DNA of 64,000 nucleotides from Taibaiella sp965229095 (GCA_965229095.1 OZ245855.1:4092001-4156000), one strand, 5' to 3'. Positions 8,969 through 18,018 are shown, counted from the first letter of the stretch. Made by a program: numbers and translations. The notes: a model not told the origin generated them from the sequence alone.

Positions 8969-10179
8969 TGCATGATCTTACCGGTAGCGCCTAACTGGTT
9001 GTATGCATATTGCTGTGCATTGCTGCCCATCTGCAGCAATGCATTTTTATTTTGCAGCATAGTGCATAAGGTACCGGGATCATCGAGGCTTAATGCAGCT
9101 TGGGCAGCGATCATCTCTACCGCCTCGAGGTACCGTTGATAAGTAGGGCCAAAAAAAACAGGCTTCCCGAATACTGCCGGCTCGATAACGTTGTGAATGC
9201 CGCTCCGGGTAAAGCCGCCCCCGATCCATACGGCATCGGCATATTTATACAAGTAGGCTAGTTGGCCTATTACATTCACAATACAAACACGGTTGGCCGC
9301 AAAAGTGTTTTCGTCGTCAGTCCAGAGGCAATTCCCGTTGGGAAAAAGGGCACGGGTACGGGCAATCGTCGCTTCGTCCGTTTCGTGCGGCGCGATCAGT
9401 AGCTTGTAGCCGGAAGGCAGGCGCTGCAGGGCTTTTGCCAGGAGCTCATTATCTTCCTGCCAATTGCTGCCGGCTATAAGGAGCTGATGATCACCTTTGA
9501 ACAGGTCCAAGGCAGGGAAGGAACGGTTTTGCTCCAGTACCCGGGCGGCGCGGTCGAAGCGGGTATCGCCGGCAATCTGCACATTCCTGATATTAATCGT
9601 TTCCAGCAAGGCCCGCGATGCTTCATCCTGCACAAATACCTGTTGGTAAAAGCCCAGCATTTTCCGGTAGAGGCCGCCATACCATTTGAAAAAAGGATGG
9701 CGCTCCTGGAATATAGCAGAGAACAATACTGTGGGGATATGTTGCCGGTGCAGGGCCGAAAGATAATGATACCAGAATTCATATTTGACGAATAGTGCGC
9801 AGCAGGGTTGCACCAGATCTACAAAGCGCCGGGCATTCCTTTTGCTGTCAAGCGGCAGGTAAAAAATATGATCGGCGCCTTCGAAATTTTTCTTCACTTC
9901 GTAGCCAGAGGGGGAGAAGAAGGTAAGCACGATGCTCAGCGCCGGGTATTGCTGCTTCAAAGCTTCCATCACGGGTCTGCCCTGCTCAAATTCGCCCAGG
10001 GAAGCGCAATGGATCCATACCTTGCTGCGCTTGTCGGCTGCGAGCTGTTCCTGTATTTTTTCAAGCAACCCTTTTCTGCCCTTTATGAATTTTTGGGCTT
10101 TGGCATGAAAAGGGGAGGCTATGCGCAGGGCCAGGCCATATAAGAAAATGCCGGTATGGTACAGCAGCAGGTTGATCAT
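8932..10179 (-). CDS. waaA: 3-deoxy-D-manno-octulosonic acid (Kdo) transferase
   Basis: 415 residues. WaaA/KdtA transfers Kdo from CMP-Kdo to lipid A on the inner leaflet of the cytoplasmic membrane. The N-terminal hydrophobic anchor, WIHCASLGEFEQGRPV (catalytic Glu at the family position), KYEFWYHYL and, in the C-terminal half, WIGGGFTRSGIHNVIEPAVFGKPVFFGP are all family hallmarks of this GT30 glycosyltransferase. The length is normal. Its 3' end overlaps the convergent acidic-linker gene. The downstream MBL-fold gene on the same strand ends 23 bases before its start and may be co-transcribed. Confidence 0.95.
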   Translation of the reverse strand: MINLLLYHTGIFLYGLALRIASPFHAKAQKFIKGRKGLLEKIQEQLAADKRSKVWIHCASLGEFEQGRPVMEALKQQYPALSIVLTFFSPSGYEVKKNFEGADHIFYLPLDSKRNARRFVDLVQPCCALFVKYEFWYHYLSALHRQHIPTVLFSAIFQERHPFFKWYGGLYRKMLGFYQQVFVQDEASRALLETINIRNVQIAGDTRFDRAARVLEQNRSFPALDLFKGDHQLLIAGSNWQEDNELLAKALQRLPSGYKLLIAPHETDEATIARTRALFPNGNCLWTDDENTFAANRVCIVNVIGQLAYLYKYADAVWIGGGFTRSGIHNVIEPAVFGKPVFFGPTYQRYLEAVEMIAAQAALSLDDPGTLCTMLQNKNALLQMGSNAQQYAYNQLGATGKIMHYLSEKCLLTRV

Positions 10180-10202
10180 GTGTGGATATTAGCTGCGATC
10201 GA

Positions 10203-10970
10203 TTAATGGGTTTCCAATATCAGCCCATCATAAGCCATGGCAATACCTTCGGGAAGCTCTCTTTCCAGTTCTGCGTGCAGCCCCAACTGGTGGCTGGCAT
10301 GGATCAGGTAGGTCTGCTCGGCGCCTATCTGCTGCGCCAGGCTTATGGCTTCGTCCAGGTTGAAATGGGAGATATGGGGTTCGCGCCGCAGGGCATTCAA
10401 TACGAGGGTACGGCTGCCCTTGATCTTTTCCAGTTCTTCGGGCGCAATATAATTGGCATCGGTAATATAGCTGAAGTCGCCGATACGGTAGCCATAGATA
10501 GGCAACTTATAGTGCATCACCCGGATCGGTTCGAAATGAATATCGCCGATGGTAAAGGGATTGCCTTCCATGGGGATAATGTCGAGCACCGGTATGCCGG
10601 GATAACGATCGCCGTTAAAGGCGTACCGGAATTCCCGGCGCAGTATCTCTTCCGTAAAGGCATCGGCAAACAGGTTGATGCCGCTGTTTTGCCAGTAATT
10701 ATAGGCTCTTACATCGTCGAGGCCGGCAACGTGGTCTTTGTGCCCATGGGTGTAAACGACCGCGTCCAATGTCGGTACTCTGGCGCGCAGCATCTGGTAA
10801 CGGAAATCAGGACCGGTATCCAGGACCACGCTGGTGGTCGCTGTTTTTACCCAAAGGGAAGTGCGCAGCCGGTTGTCCCTGGGGTCGTTCGAGGTGCATA
10901 CTTTGCAAGTGCAACCAATAAAAGGAACCCCTTGTGAGGTGCCCGTACCTAAAAAAGTTATTGTGGCCAC
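10203..10970 (-). CDS. MBL-fold metal-dependent hydrolase (PhnP-like)
   Basis: 255 residues. The metal-binding motif THGHKDHVAGLDD (His75, His77, Asp79, His80) and later ligands (RVMHYKLP, ITDANY, IHASHQ) define a metallo-beta-lactamase-fold phosphodiesterase. The N-terminal GTGTSQGVPFIGCTCKVC and the Cys pair resemble the PhnP and PqqB-like group. PhnP hydrolyses cyclic phosphodiesters, but there are no phosphonate genes nearby, so the substrate is open. The 113-residue gene just upstream (2-base gap) is probably in the same transcript. Confidence 0.88.
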   Translation of the reverse strand: MATITFLGTGTSQGVPFIGCTCKVCTSNDPRDNRLRTSLWVKTATTSVVLDTGPDFRYQMLRARVPTLDAVVYTHGHKDHVAGLDDVRAYNYWQNSGINLFADAFTEEILRREFRYAFNGDRYPGIPVLDIIPMEGNPFTIGDIHFEPIRVMHYKLPIYGYRIGDFSYITDANYIAPEELEKIKGSRTLVLNALRREPHISHFNLDEAISLAQQIGAEQTYLIHASHQLGLHAELERELPEGIAMAYDGLILETH

Positions 10971-10972
10971 GA

Positions 10973-11281
10973 TTATAGATCCATTTGGGTTTGAACGGTA
11001 TTATTGCCTGCTGTGTCAGGGTTTTCCAGGATTTGCTTATACCATTTCAGCATTTCACCGCTCAGCTCTTCTTCGTTTATCTGTAAGGTGGGTAAAATCT
11101 CTACCAGGGCATTGATCCTGCCTTCCACATTGAGGAAGCGGTTGATCACAGCGATCCGTTTATCTTCCAGAACACAAAAGCCGGAATTGAAATTGCCTTT
11201 CTCGTACCGTACCCTGTACCGGGCCTCTTCAAAAAGCTGTTCCAGTTTTTTTAGTGTGTTTGGCGTATATTTGAAGCTCAT
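10973..11281 (-). CDS. Conserved hypothetical protein, about 102 residues
   Basis: Small soluble protein starting at the ATG at 11281 (MSFKYTPNTLKKLEQLFEEA...); an upstream in-frame ATG eleven codons earlier is less likely. The sequence has an N-terminal helix, then a beta-rich stretch YRVRYEKGNFNSGFCVLEDKRIAVINRF, and a helical end. This pattern is common in Bacteroidota hypothetical proteins of about 100 residues, often near an MBL hydrolase. No function is known to me. It runs into the MBL gene with a 2-base gap. Confidence 0.78.
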   Translation of the reverse strand: MSFKYTPNTLKKLEQLFEEARYRVRYEKGNFNSGFCVLEDKRIAVINRFLNVEGRINALVEILPTLQINEEELSGEMLKWYKQILENPDTAGNNTVQTQMDL

Positions 11282-11365
11282 TTCTACGTTATCAGTTTGA
11301 AAACCTGCGGGCAAAATTACTGCCGGCTTTCAGATAAATCAATTTAAAAATTCTTTCTGCTTGTT

Positions 11366-12094
11366 ATGATGCCGCGTTCCGAAGCCTGTTTTTCTCCGTT
11401 CCATCCTCACCAAAAGCCGGCTAAAGTTAAGAAAATCGCCGTAATCCTTGTTTTACTATTATCCACAGTGGTATTTAGGGTACAGGCGCAGTCCTACAAC
11501 GACGAATTTCATAACCTTACGGGAGGGCTCGTAGGCGGCGTTAACTTTACCCAAATCGACGGCGATGGCTATAAAGGCTACGATAAGATAGGCTTTACCG
11601 GCGGCGGTGTCCTTTTCCTGCCTTTTGGCGAAATGGAAATGCCGATCACCGACGCCACGATAGCCCTGAGCATGGAAGTGCTGTTTACCCAGAAAGGGGC
11701 TAAAGGCCGTGGTGCTGTAGGGGGAATATTCAACCAGGATACCAAGCTGCAATACGGCGAAGTGCCTATCCAGCTGAATCTGTACCGGGGCGCGCGTAAA
11801 AGCGGGTTCGGTGCGGGTTTTTCCATAAGCTACCTGGCCTCGAGCGAAGAAACGATCGACTTGGGCTATGGTACGGTAGAAAAGAACGGCTATCCTTTCA
11901 AAAAATTTGATTTCAACTTCGTGCTTACCGGGAACCTGCATTTGTGGAATGGTTTTTTCCTGAGCCCCCGTTTCCAATATTCGCTCATTTCTATAAGGGA
12001 TAACAACAGCCGCTATGGCGGCCGCGACCAGCAGTTCAATAATGCCGTTTCGATCAGGCTGATGTACCTGTTTAAGCGGACCAGCGGGTATTAA
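11366..12094 (+). CDS. PorT-like outer-membrane beta-barrel protein
   Basis: 242 residues as an ATG-start open frame. Residues 21-41 form a signal peptide (KKIAVILVLLLSTVVFRVQAQ), preceded by a longer than usual hydrophilic leader; no alternative start close to the signal is visible. The mature part alternates short beta strands (GGLVGGVNFTQIDGDG, FGAGFSISYLAS) and ends RLMYLFKRTSGY. It resembles the PorT family of Bacteroidota barrels. Its role is unknown. Confidence 0.8.
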   Translation: MMPRSEACFSPFHPHQKPAKVKKIAVILVLLLSTVVFRVQAQSYNDEFHNLTGGLVGGVNFTQIDGDGYKGYDKIGFTGGGVLFLPFGEMEMPITDATIALSMEVLFTQKGAKGRGAVGGIFNQDTKLQYGEVPIQLNLYRGARKSGFGAGFSISYLASSEETIDLGYGTVEKNGYPFKKFDFNFVLTGNLHLWNGFFLSPRFQYSLISIRDNNSRYGGRDQQFNNAVSIRLMYLFKRTSGY

Positions 12095-12522
12095 GTTGCC
12101 TTTGGAAAGGGAAAGTCCTGTTAACTCTTTGTCATTTTTTACGGTGTTATGCATAGGTGCCATAAACGCTGTAGAATAGCAAGAGTGCCTTATTTCCTGT
12201 TGCACAAGCGCCATGTAATAGAACAAAACTGGCGCTGCACGATGCGGTAGTGACCAGACCCTTTACAATAGCCTTAAATCGTGGTCATGCTGAGGTCTCC
12301 GAAGGAACCGAAGCATCTTGATTGCTATGAATATCATAAATGCCCGGGATACTTCACGCCGCATGCTGCACTCAACATGATCAGCAGGGATACTTGTTGT
12401 CTGAAAGTGCCATTGCCATTTTGCTCCTTTGCTTTTGTGGCCGGCAACAAAATGACCAGGCATCTTATCCATTTGCCTAACTTTGCAGCACTATTCCGGG
12501 ATGGAATTTAAACGAAGAACAA
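12095..12522. other. Intergenic region of 428 bases before ispG
   Basis: I see no convincing gene here. At 12284-12318 there is a TCATGCTGAGG...GAAGCATC stretch of the kind scattered in many Bacteroidota genomes as short repeats. A TAACTTTG -7 element lies near the right end. The rest shows no clear structure. Confidence 0.5.
12478..12485 (+). promoter_or_regulatory. Predicted -7 element of the ispG promoter
   Basis: TAACTTTG matches TAnnTTTG and lies 38 bases before the ispG ATG. No good -33 TTTG is present at the usual distance, so this is a partial match. Confidence 0.4.
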
Positions 12523-14529
12523 ATGCAAGATTACGCGGCGTCGCTTACGCAGTACAAAAGGCTGAAAACAAGGGAAGTGAATGTTGGAGGATTGTTGATC
12601 GGGAATTATAACCCGATCCGTTTGCAGACCATGACCACGACCGATACCATGGATACGGAAGGTACGGTAGCGCAAACGATCCGGTGCATAGAGGCCGGCG
12701 CCGAACTGGTAAGGATCACTGCTCCTTCCAAAAAAGAAGCCGAAAATCTTTACAACATCAAGAAAGAGCTCAACAGCAGGGGCTATCATGTACCCCTGGT
12801 GGCCGATATACATTTTACGCCTAATGCCGCCGAAATAGCCGCGCGCCTTATCGAGAAGGTAAGGGTGAATCCCGGCAATTATGTGGATAAGAAGAAATTT
12901 GAGCAGATCGATTATACCGATGCGGAATACCTGGAGGAGATCGACCGTATCCGCGAACGCTTTACGCCTTTGGTGAAAATATGTAAGGAGTACGGCACGG
13001 CCATGCGTATCGGAACCAATCACGGCTCCCTCAGCGATAGGATCATGAGCCGCTATGGCGATACACATATCGGCATGGTGGAAAGTGCGATGGAGTTCCT
13101 GCGTATAGCCCGCGACGAGCAATACCACAATATTGTATTGAGCATGAAGGCCAGCAATCCCCAGGTAATGGTACAGGCCTACCGTTTACTGACCAGCACA
13201 ATGTTGCAGGAATTCGGCGAATGCTATCCTTTGCATCTTGGTGTAACGGAAGCAGGTGATGGCGAAGATGGCCGTGTGAAAAGTGCCGTAGGTATGGGTA
13301 CTTTGCTGGAAGATGGTATAGGCGATACCGTGAGGGTAAGCCTTACCGAAGAGCCCGAAGCCGAGATACCTGTTTGCCGGGACCTGGTAAAACGGTATCC
13401 TTTGGCGACGCAAAAGCCTAATGAGACAGCACCTGTACAAACGGAAGCCGTAAAAGTAAGTGCTGCCGGCAAGTCCTTTGCAATAAGCAATATCGGCGGC
13501 GGCCAGGTACCGGTAGTGATAGCAGACCTGAGCAAGTTGGAAACGATCGAACCGGAATCGCTGGAGCGTGTAGGCTATACGTACGATGCGGTTACCGATA
13601 AATGGACGATCAGCGATCTTGCCGCCGATTTTATTTTCACCGGGAAAGAAGAATTGCCTTTTGCGCTGCCCGGTACCTTGAAAGTGCTTACCTGGCCTGC
13701 TTTCTGGGAAAAGGCAAACGATAAGGAAAAGTATTTCCCGCTTTTTACTGCGGAAGAATTCCTGCAGGCCGGGGCCAAAAGCGAAGGCATCAATTTCGTC
13801 ATGCTGGATTGCCCTGTTCCAGGTACGAAGGACCTGTCTTATTTGGATGCGCTTGCAAAAAATAAGACCGTGGTGTTTTGCCTGAGCAGTACAGAAACGA
13901 ATGCGCTGCAATGTATTCGTAGCATGTATTGGGAACTGGCAGCGAGAGGTATCAGCAATCCTACCATTATTACGATTGACAGCAATTGGTCTACCGCCGA
14001 CGAACACCTGATCCACTATGCTACAGAAGCCGGTGGCTTGCTGCTCGATGGTTATGGTAACGGCGTTTGCTTTGGCATGGGCACAGCCACGTACCAGCAG
14101 ATGGCAGATACCTTTTCCGATAAAGAAACTCTATCGGGAAGGAATTATAATACCAATACCAGTATAGAACAGTTTATTAATGCTACGGCATTTTCCATAT
14201 TACAGGCAACCCGTACCCGCATTTCCAAAACAGAATACATCAGTTGTCCTTCCTGTGGCCGTACCTTGTTCGACCTTCAGGAAACCACCGCTATGATCCG
14301 CAGCCGGACCCATCATCTCAAGGGCGTTAAAATTGCCATTATGGGTTGTATCGTTAATGGTCCCGGCGAAATGGCCGATGCCGACTTTGGCTATGTAGGC
14401 AGCGGCGTGGGTAAAATAACGCTGTATAAAGGAAAAGACATCGTTAAGAAGGGAGTCGACAGCGAAGTGGCGGTAGAAGAGCTGATCAACCTGCTCAAGG
14501 AAAATGAAGCCTGGGTAGAACCGGCATAG
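12523..14529 (+). CDS. ispG: 4-hydroxy-3-methylbut-2-enyl diphosphate synthase, long form
   Basis: 668 residues. IspG (GcpE) makes HMBPP from MEcPP in the non-mevalonate isoprenoid pathway and uses a 4Fe-4S cluster. The N-terminal TIM barrel contains VNVGGLLIGNYNPIRLQTM and MKASNP; residues about 280-530 are the inserted domain that distinguishes the long form found in Bacteroidota, Chlamydiae and plants from the ~370-residue E. coli type. The C-terminal cluster domain has SCPSCGRTLFDLQ and GCIVNGPGEMADADFGYVG, which supply the iron-sulfur cysteines. All key motifs are intact. Confidence 0.97.
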   Translation: MQDYAASLTQYKRLKTREVNVGGLLIGNYNPIRLQTMTTTDTMDTEGTVAQTIRCIEAGAELVRITAPSKKEAENLYNIKKELNSRGYHVPLVADIHFTPNAAEIAARLIEKVRVNPGNYVDKKKFEQIDYTDAEYLEEIDRIRERFTPLVKICKEYGTAMRIGTNHGSLSDRIMSRYGDTHIGMVESAMEFLRIARDEQYHNIVLSMKASNPQVMVQAYRLLTSTMLQEFGECYPLHLGVTEAGDGEDGRVKSAVGMGTLLEDGIGDTVRVSLTEEPEAEIPVCRDLVKRYPLATQKPNETAPVQTEAVKVSAAGKSFAISNIGGGQVPVVIADLSKLETIEPESLERVGYTYDAVTDKWTISDLAADFIFTGKEELPFALPGTLKVLTWPAFWEKANDKEKYFPLFTAEEFLQAGAKSEGINFVMLDCPVPGTKDLSYLDALAKNKTVVFCLSSTETNALQCIRSMYWELAARGISNPTIITIDSNWSTADEHLIHYATEAGGLLLDGYGNGVCFGMGTATYQQMADTFSDKETLSGRNYNTNTSIEQFINATAFSILQATRTRISKTEYISCPSCGRTLFDLQETTAMIRSRTHHLKGVKIAIMGCIVNGPGEMADADFGYVGSGVGKITLYKGKDIVKKGVDSEVAVEELINLLKENEAWVEPA

Positions 14530-14742
14530 CTTCGCGCTGCAGTGTCCTGTAGTGCTTCCTTTCGAGCCATATTTCCGCCTTACAGTAGCAGCGGATATTC
14601 CCTATGGTGCAACCGTAATAATTACCTGTATCTTTACCAGGGTGCCGGCTGCTTTGCTTATCCGTTACCTGTTCCATCCGGAATGTAAGCCTGGCGGGGT
14701 ATCCGCGATCCCAGAATGCAAAGCTAAATCAAGCGAATCCGA

Positions 14743-15135
14743 ATGTTATTGAAAATAGCACATTGTCTCTTTATCGATGATACACCCGGCAAGGGCCGTG
14801 GCGTCTTCACCCGGGAAGACATTCCCCCAATGAAAACGATAGAAACCTCGTCTGTACTGGTGATGAACGCAGCAGCAAGAACCTTGCTGGATCAGACGAC
14901 ACTCCATGACTATATATTTGAGTGGGGTGTGGAAGAAGATCAATGTTGTGTGGCCTGGGGCTATGTGTCCATGTATAATCATAGCTATGCTGCTAATTGT
15001 GAGTACTTTATGGACTTTGAGAAAGAGACGGTCACCATTAAGACCGTGAGAAAAGTACTGCAGGGCGAAGAGCTTACCATCAATTATAATGGCGACTGGG
15101 ATGATCCAAAGCTGGTATGGTTTGAAGTAAAATAG
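14743..15135 (+). CDS. SET-domain protein (putative lysine methyltransferase)
   Basis: 130 residues. The sequence is essentially a minimal SET domain: GKGRGVFTREDIP near the N-terminus, the cofactor-binding NHSYAANCEY at about 83-92, and EELTINYN near the C-terminus, the expected order. SET proteins transfer methyl groups from S-adenosylmethionine to protein lysines. There is no post-SET cysteine cluster. Small SET proteins occur in many Bacteroidota; the target protein is unknown and the neighbours (ispG, outer-membrane barrels) give no hint. Confidence 0.87.
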   Translation: MLLKIAHCLFIDDTPGKGRGVFTREDIPPMKTIETSSVLVMNAAARTLLDQTTLHDYIFEWGVEEDQCCVAWGYVSMYNHSYAANCEYFMDFEKETVTIKTVRKVLQGEELTINYNGDWDDPKLVWFEVK

Positions 15136-15185
15136 CAGGCCATGGCAATAAACAGGGGATTAATTCAGTTTATTATGTAGAAATT

Positions 15186-15845
15186 ATGAGGAATAAATTT
15201 GCAATAACAGTTCTGATCGCTTTAACGGCAATACTCCCGGCACGGGCGCAAAACAATGGGCACGCTACCCCTCCGGATGTATCGGAGTATGGGGCTAATA
15301 TCCTGCGGCTGGCTCCCATAACAGCCATGGATGTAGGCGTAGGCTTTGCCGTAAGTTATGAGCGGCTGTTCGGGCCCGAGCAGCGTATCGGTGTCATTGT
15401 ACCGGTATCCCTGTTGCTGGAAAATAAAAACAGTCCCGATATTAATAATATTTACAGCTCTTCCCGTTACAATACCTATGTGTATTTTACCCCGGGTGTA
15501 AAGCTGTATCCCTTCGGGCAGCGTAAAGTAACCTATGCCATCGGCACCAACCTGATGATCGGTTATGGCGGCGGCAGCGAATGGCAGTCCCGTACCGATG
15601 CCTATGGTGTGATCCACCTCGATGCGATACAGACTACCCGGTGGCGGCTGGGAGTGCTGCTGAATAATTATGTGAATTTTCAATTCAGCAGGAAATTTAA
15701 TCTTGGCATCGACGGCGGCTTAGGTATCCGTTACCTGGATAAAACTTCTTACAGCGGATCGCAGTTCTATGCCGGTAACGGTAATGTCAATAATGGCTTC
15801 GACATTACAGGCCAGTTTTCCCTCACGCTCGGCTACCGGTTTTGA
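15186..15845 (+). CDS. Outer-membrane beta-barrel protein, first of a tandem pair
   Basis: 219 residues with a signal peptide (MRNKFAITVLIALTAILPARAQ). The mature protein starts with YGANILRLAPITAMDVGVGFAVSYERLFGPEQ and continues in alternating strands to a C-terminal aromatic GQFSLTLGYRF, as in barrels assembled by the Bam machinery. It is a clear paralogue of the next gene: ANILRLxPITAMDxGVGF, FTPGxKxYPFGQR and LVNNYVNFQ-type stretches recur in both in the same order. Function unknown. Confidence 0.85.
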   Translation: MRNKFAITVLIALTAILPARAQNNGHATPPDVSEYGANILRLAPITAMDVGVGFAVSYERLFGPEQRIGVIVPVSLLLENKNSPDINNIYSSSRYNTYVYFTPGVKLYPFGQRKVTYAIGTNLMIGYGGGSEWQSRTDAYGVIHLDAIQTTRWRLGVLLNNYVNFQFSRKFNLGIDGGLGIRYLDKTSYSGSQFYAGNGNVNNGFDITGQFSLTLGYRF

Positions 15846-15912
15846 TCCCGGCTTGATCCCACAAGATTATATTGTCCCGTTTTATATCCTGCAACCATTT
15901 AAAAAAGAATCC

Positions 15913-16620
15913 ATGCTTAGAAAGACTGTAATCATTACGCTTTTTGCTACCGTTGCGGCAACTGCTGCATTCGCCCAACGGAATTTCAGAAAAGAAAGAG
16001 CAGACCTTGCCCGGGAAGAAAAAGAAGAAAGAAGGAGAATGAGATCCGAACGTTCCGAAAGAGGACATACTGATTATGGCGCCAATATCCTTCGTCTTTC
16101 CCCCATTACCGCCATGGATATAGGCGTGGGCTTTGGCCTGAGCTATGAAAGGATCCTGGACCGGCAGCAGATGATCGGCCTTATCCTGCCTTTCCACCTA
16201 TTGCTGGAAAACGACGGCGATGCTTTTTTCAATGGCAACAATGGCACCTATGATAATACCCGTGCTTATTTCTATTTTACGCCGGGCTTAAAGATCTATC
16301 CCTTTGGCCAGCGCCGGGTGACCTATGCCGTAGGGCCAAGCCTGATGCTGGGTTATGGCCGCGGCGAAGAATTGCGATACGACGGCCCGGTGTATGGTAC
16401 TGTAGATGTGGAGAAATTCCGCTTGGGTATGCTGGTCAATAACTATGTGAACTTCCAGATCGGGCCTTCTTTCAACCTGGGCCTGGAGCTGGGGCTGGGC
16501 GTGCGTTACCTCGATCGTGAAACCACAGAATATAAATTCCCGCCTTACAATAGGTATACGGTGAATAACGGCCTCGAGGCTACCGGTCAGTTCTCGATGA
16601 CCCTGGGTTATCGTTTTTAA
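15913..16620 (+). CDS. Outer-membrane beta-barrel protein, second of a tandem pair
   Basis: 235 residues from the ATG at 15913, which gives a proper signal peptide (MLRKTVIITLFATVAATAAFAQ); the open frame extends upstream into the previous gene but without a sensible signal. After cleavage there is a charged spacer rich in Arg and Glu (about residues 23-50) that the first paralogue lacks, then the shared barrel with the same C-terminal FSMTLGYRF. The pair arose by tandem duplication; their function is not known to me. Confidence 0.85.
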   Translation: MLRKTVIITLFATVAATAAFAQRNFRKERADLAREEKEERRRMRSERSERGHTDYGANILRLSPITAMDIGVGFGLSYERILDRQQMIGLILPFHLLLENDGDAFFNGNNGTYDNTRAYFYFTPGLKIYPFGQRRVTYAVGPSLMLGYGRGEELRYDGPVYGTVDVEKFRLGMLVNNYVNFQIGPSFNLGLELGLGVRYLDRETTEYKFPPYNRYTVNNGLEATGQFSMTLGYRF

Positions 16621-16639
16621 TACTTGAAAATTCAAAAAA

Positions 16640-16673
16640 TTAAGGGCATTCTCCACAACGGGAATGCCCTTAA
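16640..16673 (+). terminator. Hairpin after the barrel pair
   Basis: A 12-bp perfect stem (16640-16651 with 16662-16673) 19 bases after the stop codon, followed by TTTATG. T-tract is weak. Confidence 0.6.
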
Positions 16674-16771
16674 TTTATGATCCTAAGCACAGCACGCCAT
16701 GGTTTCGTGTCCTCACGAACCACAAAAGCTCGAGGTTTGTTGATCGTCTCTTTTATTGTACATTGTTGTCC

Positions 16772-17242
16772 ATGAATAACCTGTTGCGATCCTGGCGCAA
16801 GCCTTATGGTATTTTGCTAATAGCCGCGTTGCTGGTGTCGATCGTTTCTTTTGTTCCAGATGGGGCCATCGATATCCACTTGCATGATACCTATTTTATA
16901 ATAGCCACGGCACATGTCTACAGGGCCGTAGCCCTTTTACTGTTGTTTTTTGCTTTTTTATACAGGATCCTTCGCTACCTTTTGTACCTAGACCTGCTGA
17001 GCTGGTTGCATATCCTGGTAACCCTGCTGGGTTGTGCCCTGGTGCTGTTGCCGATGCACTACGAAGGTTTTGCCGGTCAGCCCCGCCGGTATTACGATTA
17101 CAGCGCCTGGGCGTCTTTTAAGCAATTTGAGCAGCTCAACCGGGTCATATCCGTAGTAGCCATCTCCTGGATTCTGGCGCAGGCTGTCTTTTTACTCCAT
17201 ATTTTGTTGGGTCTTTTACGTTTGTTTCGTCGCAGAAGATAG
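16772..17242 (+). CDS. Small membrane protein homologous to the C-terminal part of cytochrome oxidase subunit I
   Basis: 156 residues from the ATG at 16772, which begins just before the first membrane segment; upstream in-frame codons read through the preceding terminator. Residues 34-48 (DIHLHDTYFIIATAH) and 94-110 (PMHYEGFAGQPRRYYDY) align with two well-known stretches of heme-copper oxidase subunit I: the loop and helix with the heme ligands, and the arginine pair that holds heme propionates. Of the two histidines in the VVAHFHY motif, the heme a3 ligand is Thr46 here, while the second is kept (His48). The other histidine ligands, which lie in earlier helices of the full protein, are absent. 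About four membrane segments. It cannot be a working oxidase; its role is unknown. Confidence 0.8.
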   Translation: MNNLLRSWRKPYGILLIAALLVSIVSFVPDGAIDIHLHDTYFIIATAHVYRAVALLLLFFAFLYRILRYLLYLDLLSWLHILVTLLGCALVLLPMHYEGFAGQPRRYYDYSAWASFKQFEQLNRVISVVAISWILAQAVFLLHILLGLLRLFRRRR

Positions 17243-17250
17243 TACATTTG
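17221..17250 (+). promoter_or_regulatory. Predicted Bacteroidota promoter of gldF
   Basis: TTTG at 17221-17224 and TACATTTG at 17243-17250, with an 18-base spacer. The start codon of gldF follows at 17287. The -7 element begins right after the stop codon of the upstream gene. Confidence 0.6.
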
Positions 17251-17286
17251 TAACCTTATAACATTTCCGCTCGGCGGTTATTTTCA

Positions 17287-18018
17287 ATGCTAAGTATTTA
17301 TTTCAAAGAACTCAGGTCCTTTTTCAGCTCGATCGTAGGCTATGTGGTATTGCTCGTTTTCCTGGTAGCCTGCGGCCTGTTCCTGTGGGTAATGCCCGAT
17401 ACCAGTATGCTCGATTACGGCTATGCTTCGCTAGAGCAGTTCTTCAACCTGGCGCCCTGGCTGCTGCTGTTCCTGATCCCGGCCATTACCATGCGCTCCT
17501 TTGCCGATGAGTTCAAAGGTGGCACCATCGAATGGCTTTTTACCAAACCTTTGAAAACAAGTCATATCATCCTGGGCAAATTCCTGGCTTCCTTCACCCT
17601 GGTGTGTGTGGCTTTATTGCCTACATTGCTTTATGTTTTAAGCATTCATTACCTGGCGATGGACGATGCCGCCCTGGATGCGGGGGGTATTGCCGGTTCT
17701 TATATTGGTCTGCTCTTCCTGGCGGCAGCCTTTACGGCCATCGGTATTTTCAGTTCATCGCTTACCGATAACCAGATCGTGAGCTTCCTACTTTCTTTGT
17801 TTATCTGCTTCCTGCTTTATAGTGGCTTCGAGGCATTAAGCCGGGTTGCGGCCTTCCGAGGCGGCGCCGATTATTACCTGGGCATGATAGGCATGGACGA
17901 TCATTACAACAGCATCAGCAGGGGCGTGATTGACAGCCGCGATGTGGTTTACTTTCTCTCCCTGATCACTTTGTTTATGGCCCTCACCCGTTTTATACTC
18001 AATAAGAAAAAGGCTTAA
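17287..18018 (+). CDS. gldF: GldF-like ABC-2 permease of the gliding-motility transporter
   Basis: 243 residues with six predicted membrane segments. MLSIYFKELRSFFSSIVGYV and the stretch MRSFADEFKGGTIEWLFTKPLK are typical of GldF and related ABC-2 permeases. In gliding Bacteroidota GldF works with the GldA ATPase and GldG. The GldG homologue of this genome is at 455-2167 on the other strand, so the usual gldFG pair is broken up here. It could also be a plain ABC-2 permease, but no other GldF candidate is visible. Confidence 0.85.
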   Translation: MLSIYFKELRSFFSSIVGYVVLLVFLVACGLFLWVMPDTSMLDYGYASLEQFFNLAPWLLLFLIPAITMRSFADEFKGGTIEWLFTKPLKTSHIILGKFLASFTLVCVALLPTLLYVLSIHYLAMDDAALDAGGIAGSYIGLLFLAAAFTAIGIFSSSLTDNQIVSFLLSLFICFLLYSGFEALSRVAAFRGGADYYLGMIGMDDHYNSISRGVIDSRDVVYFLSLITLFMALTRFILNKKKA

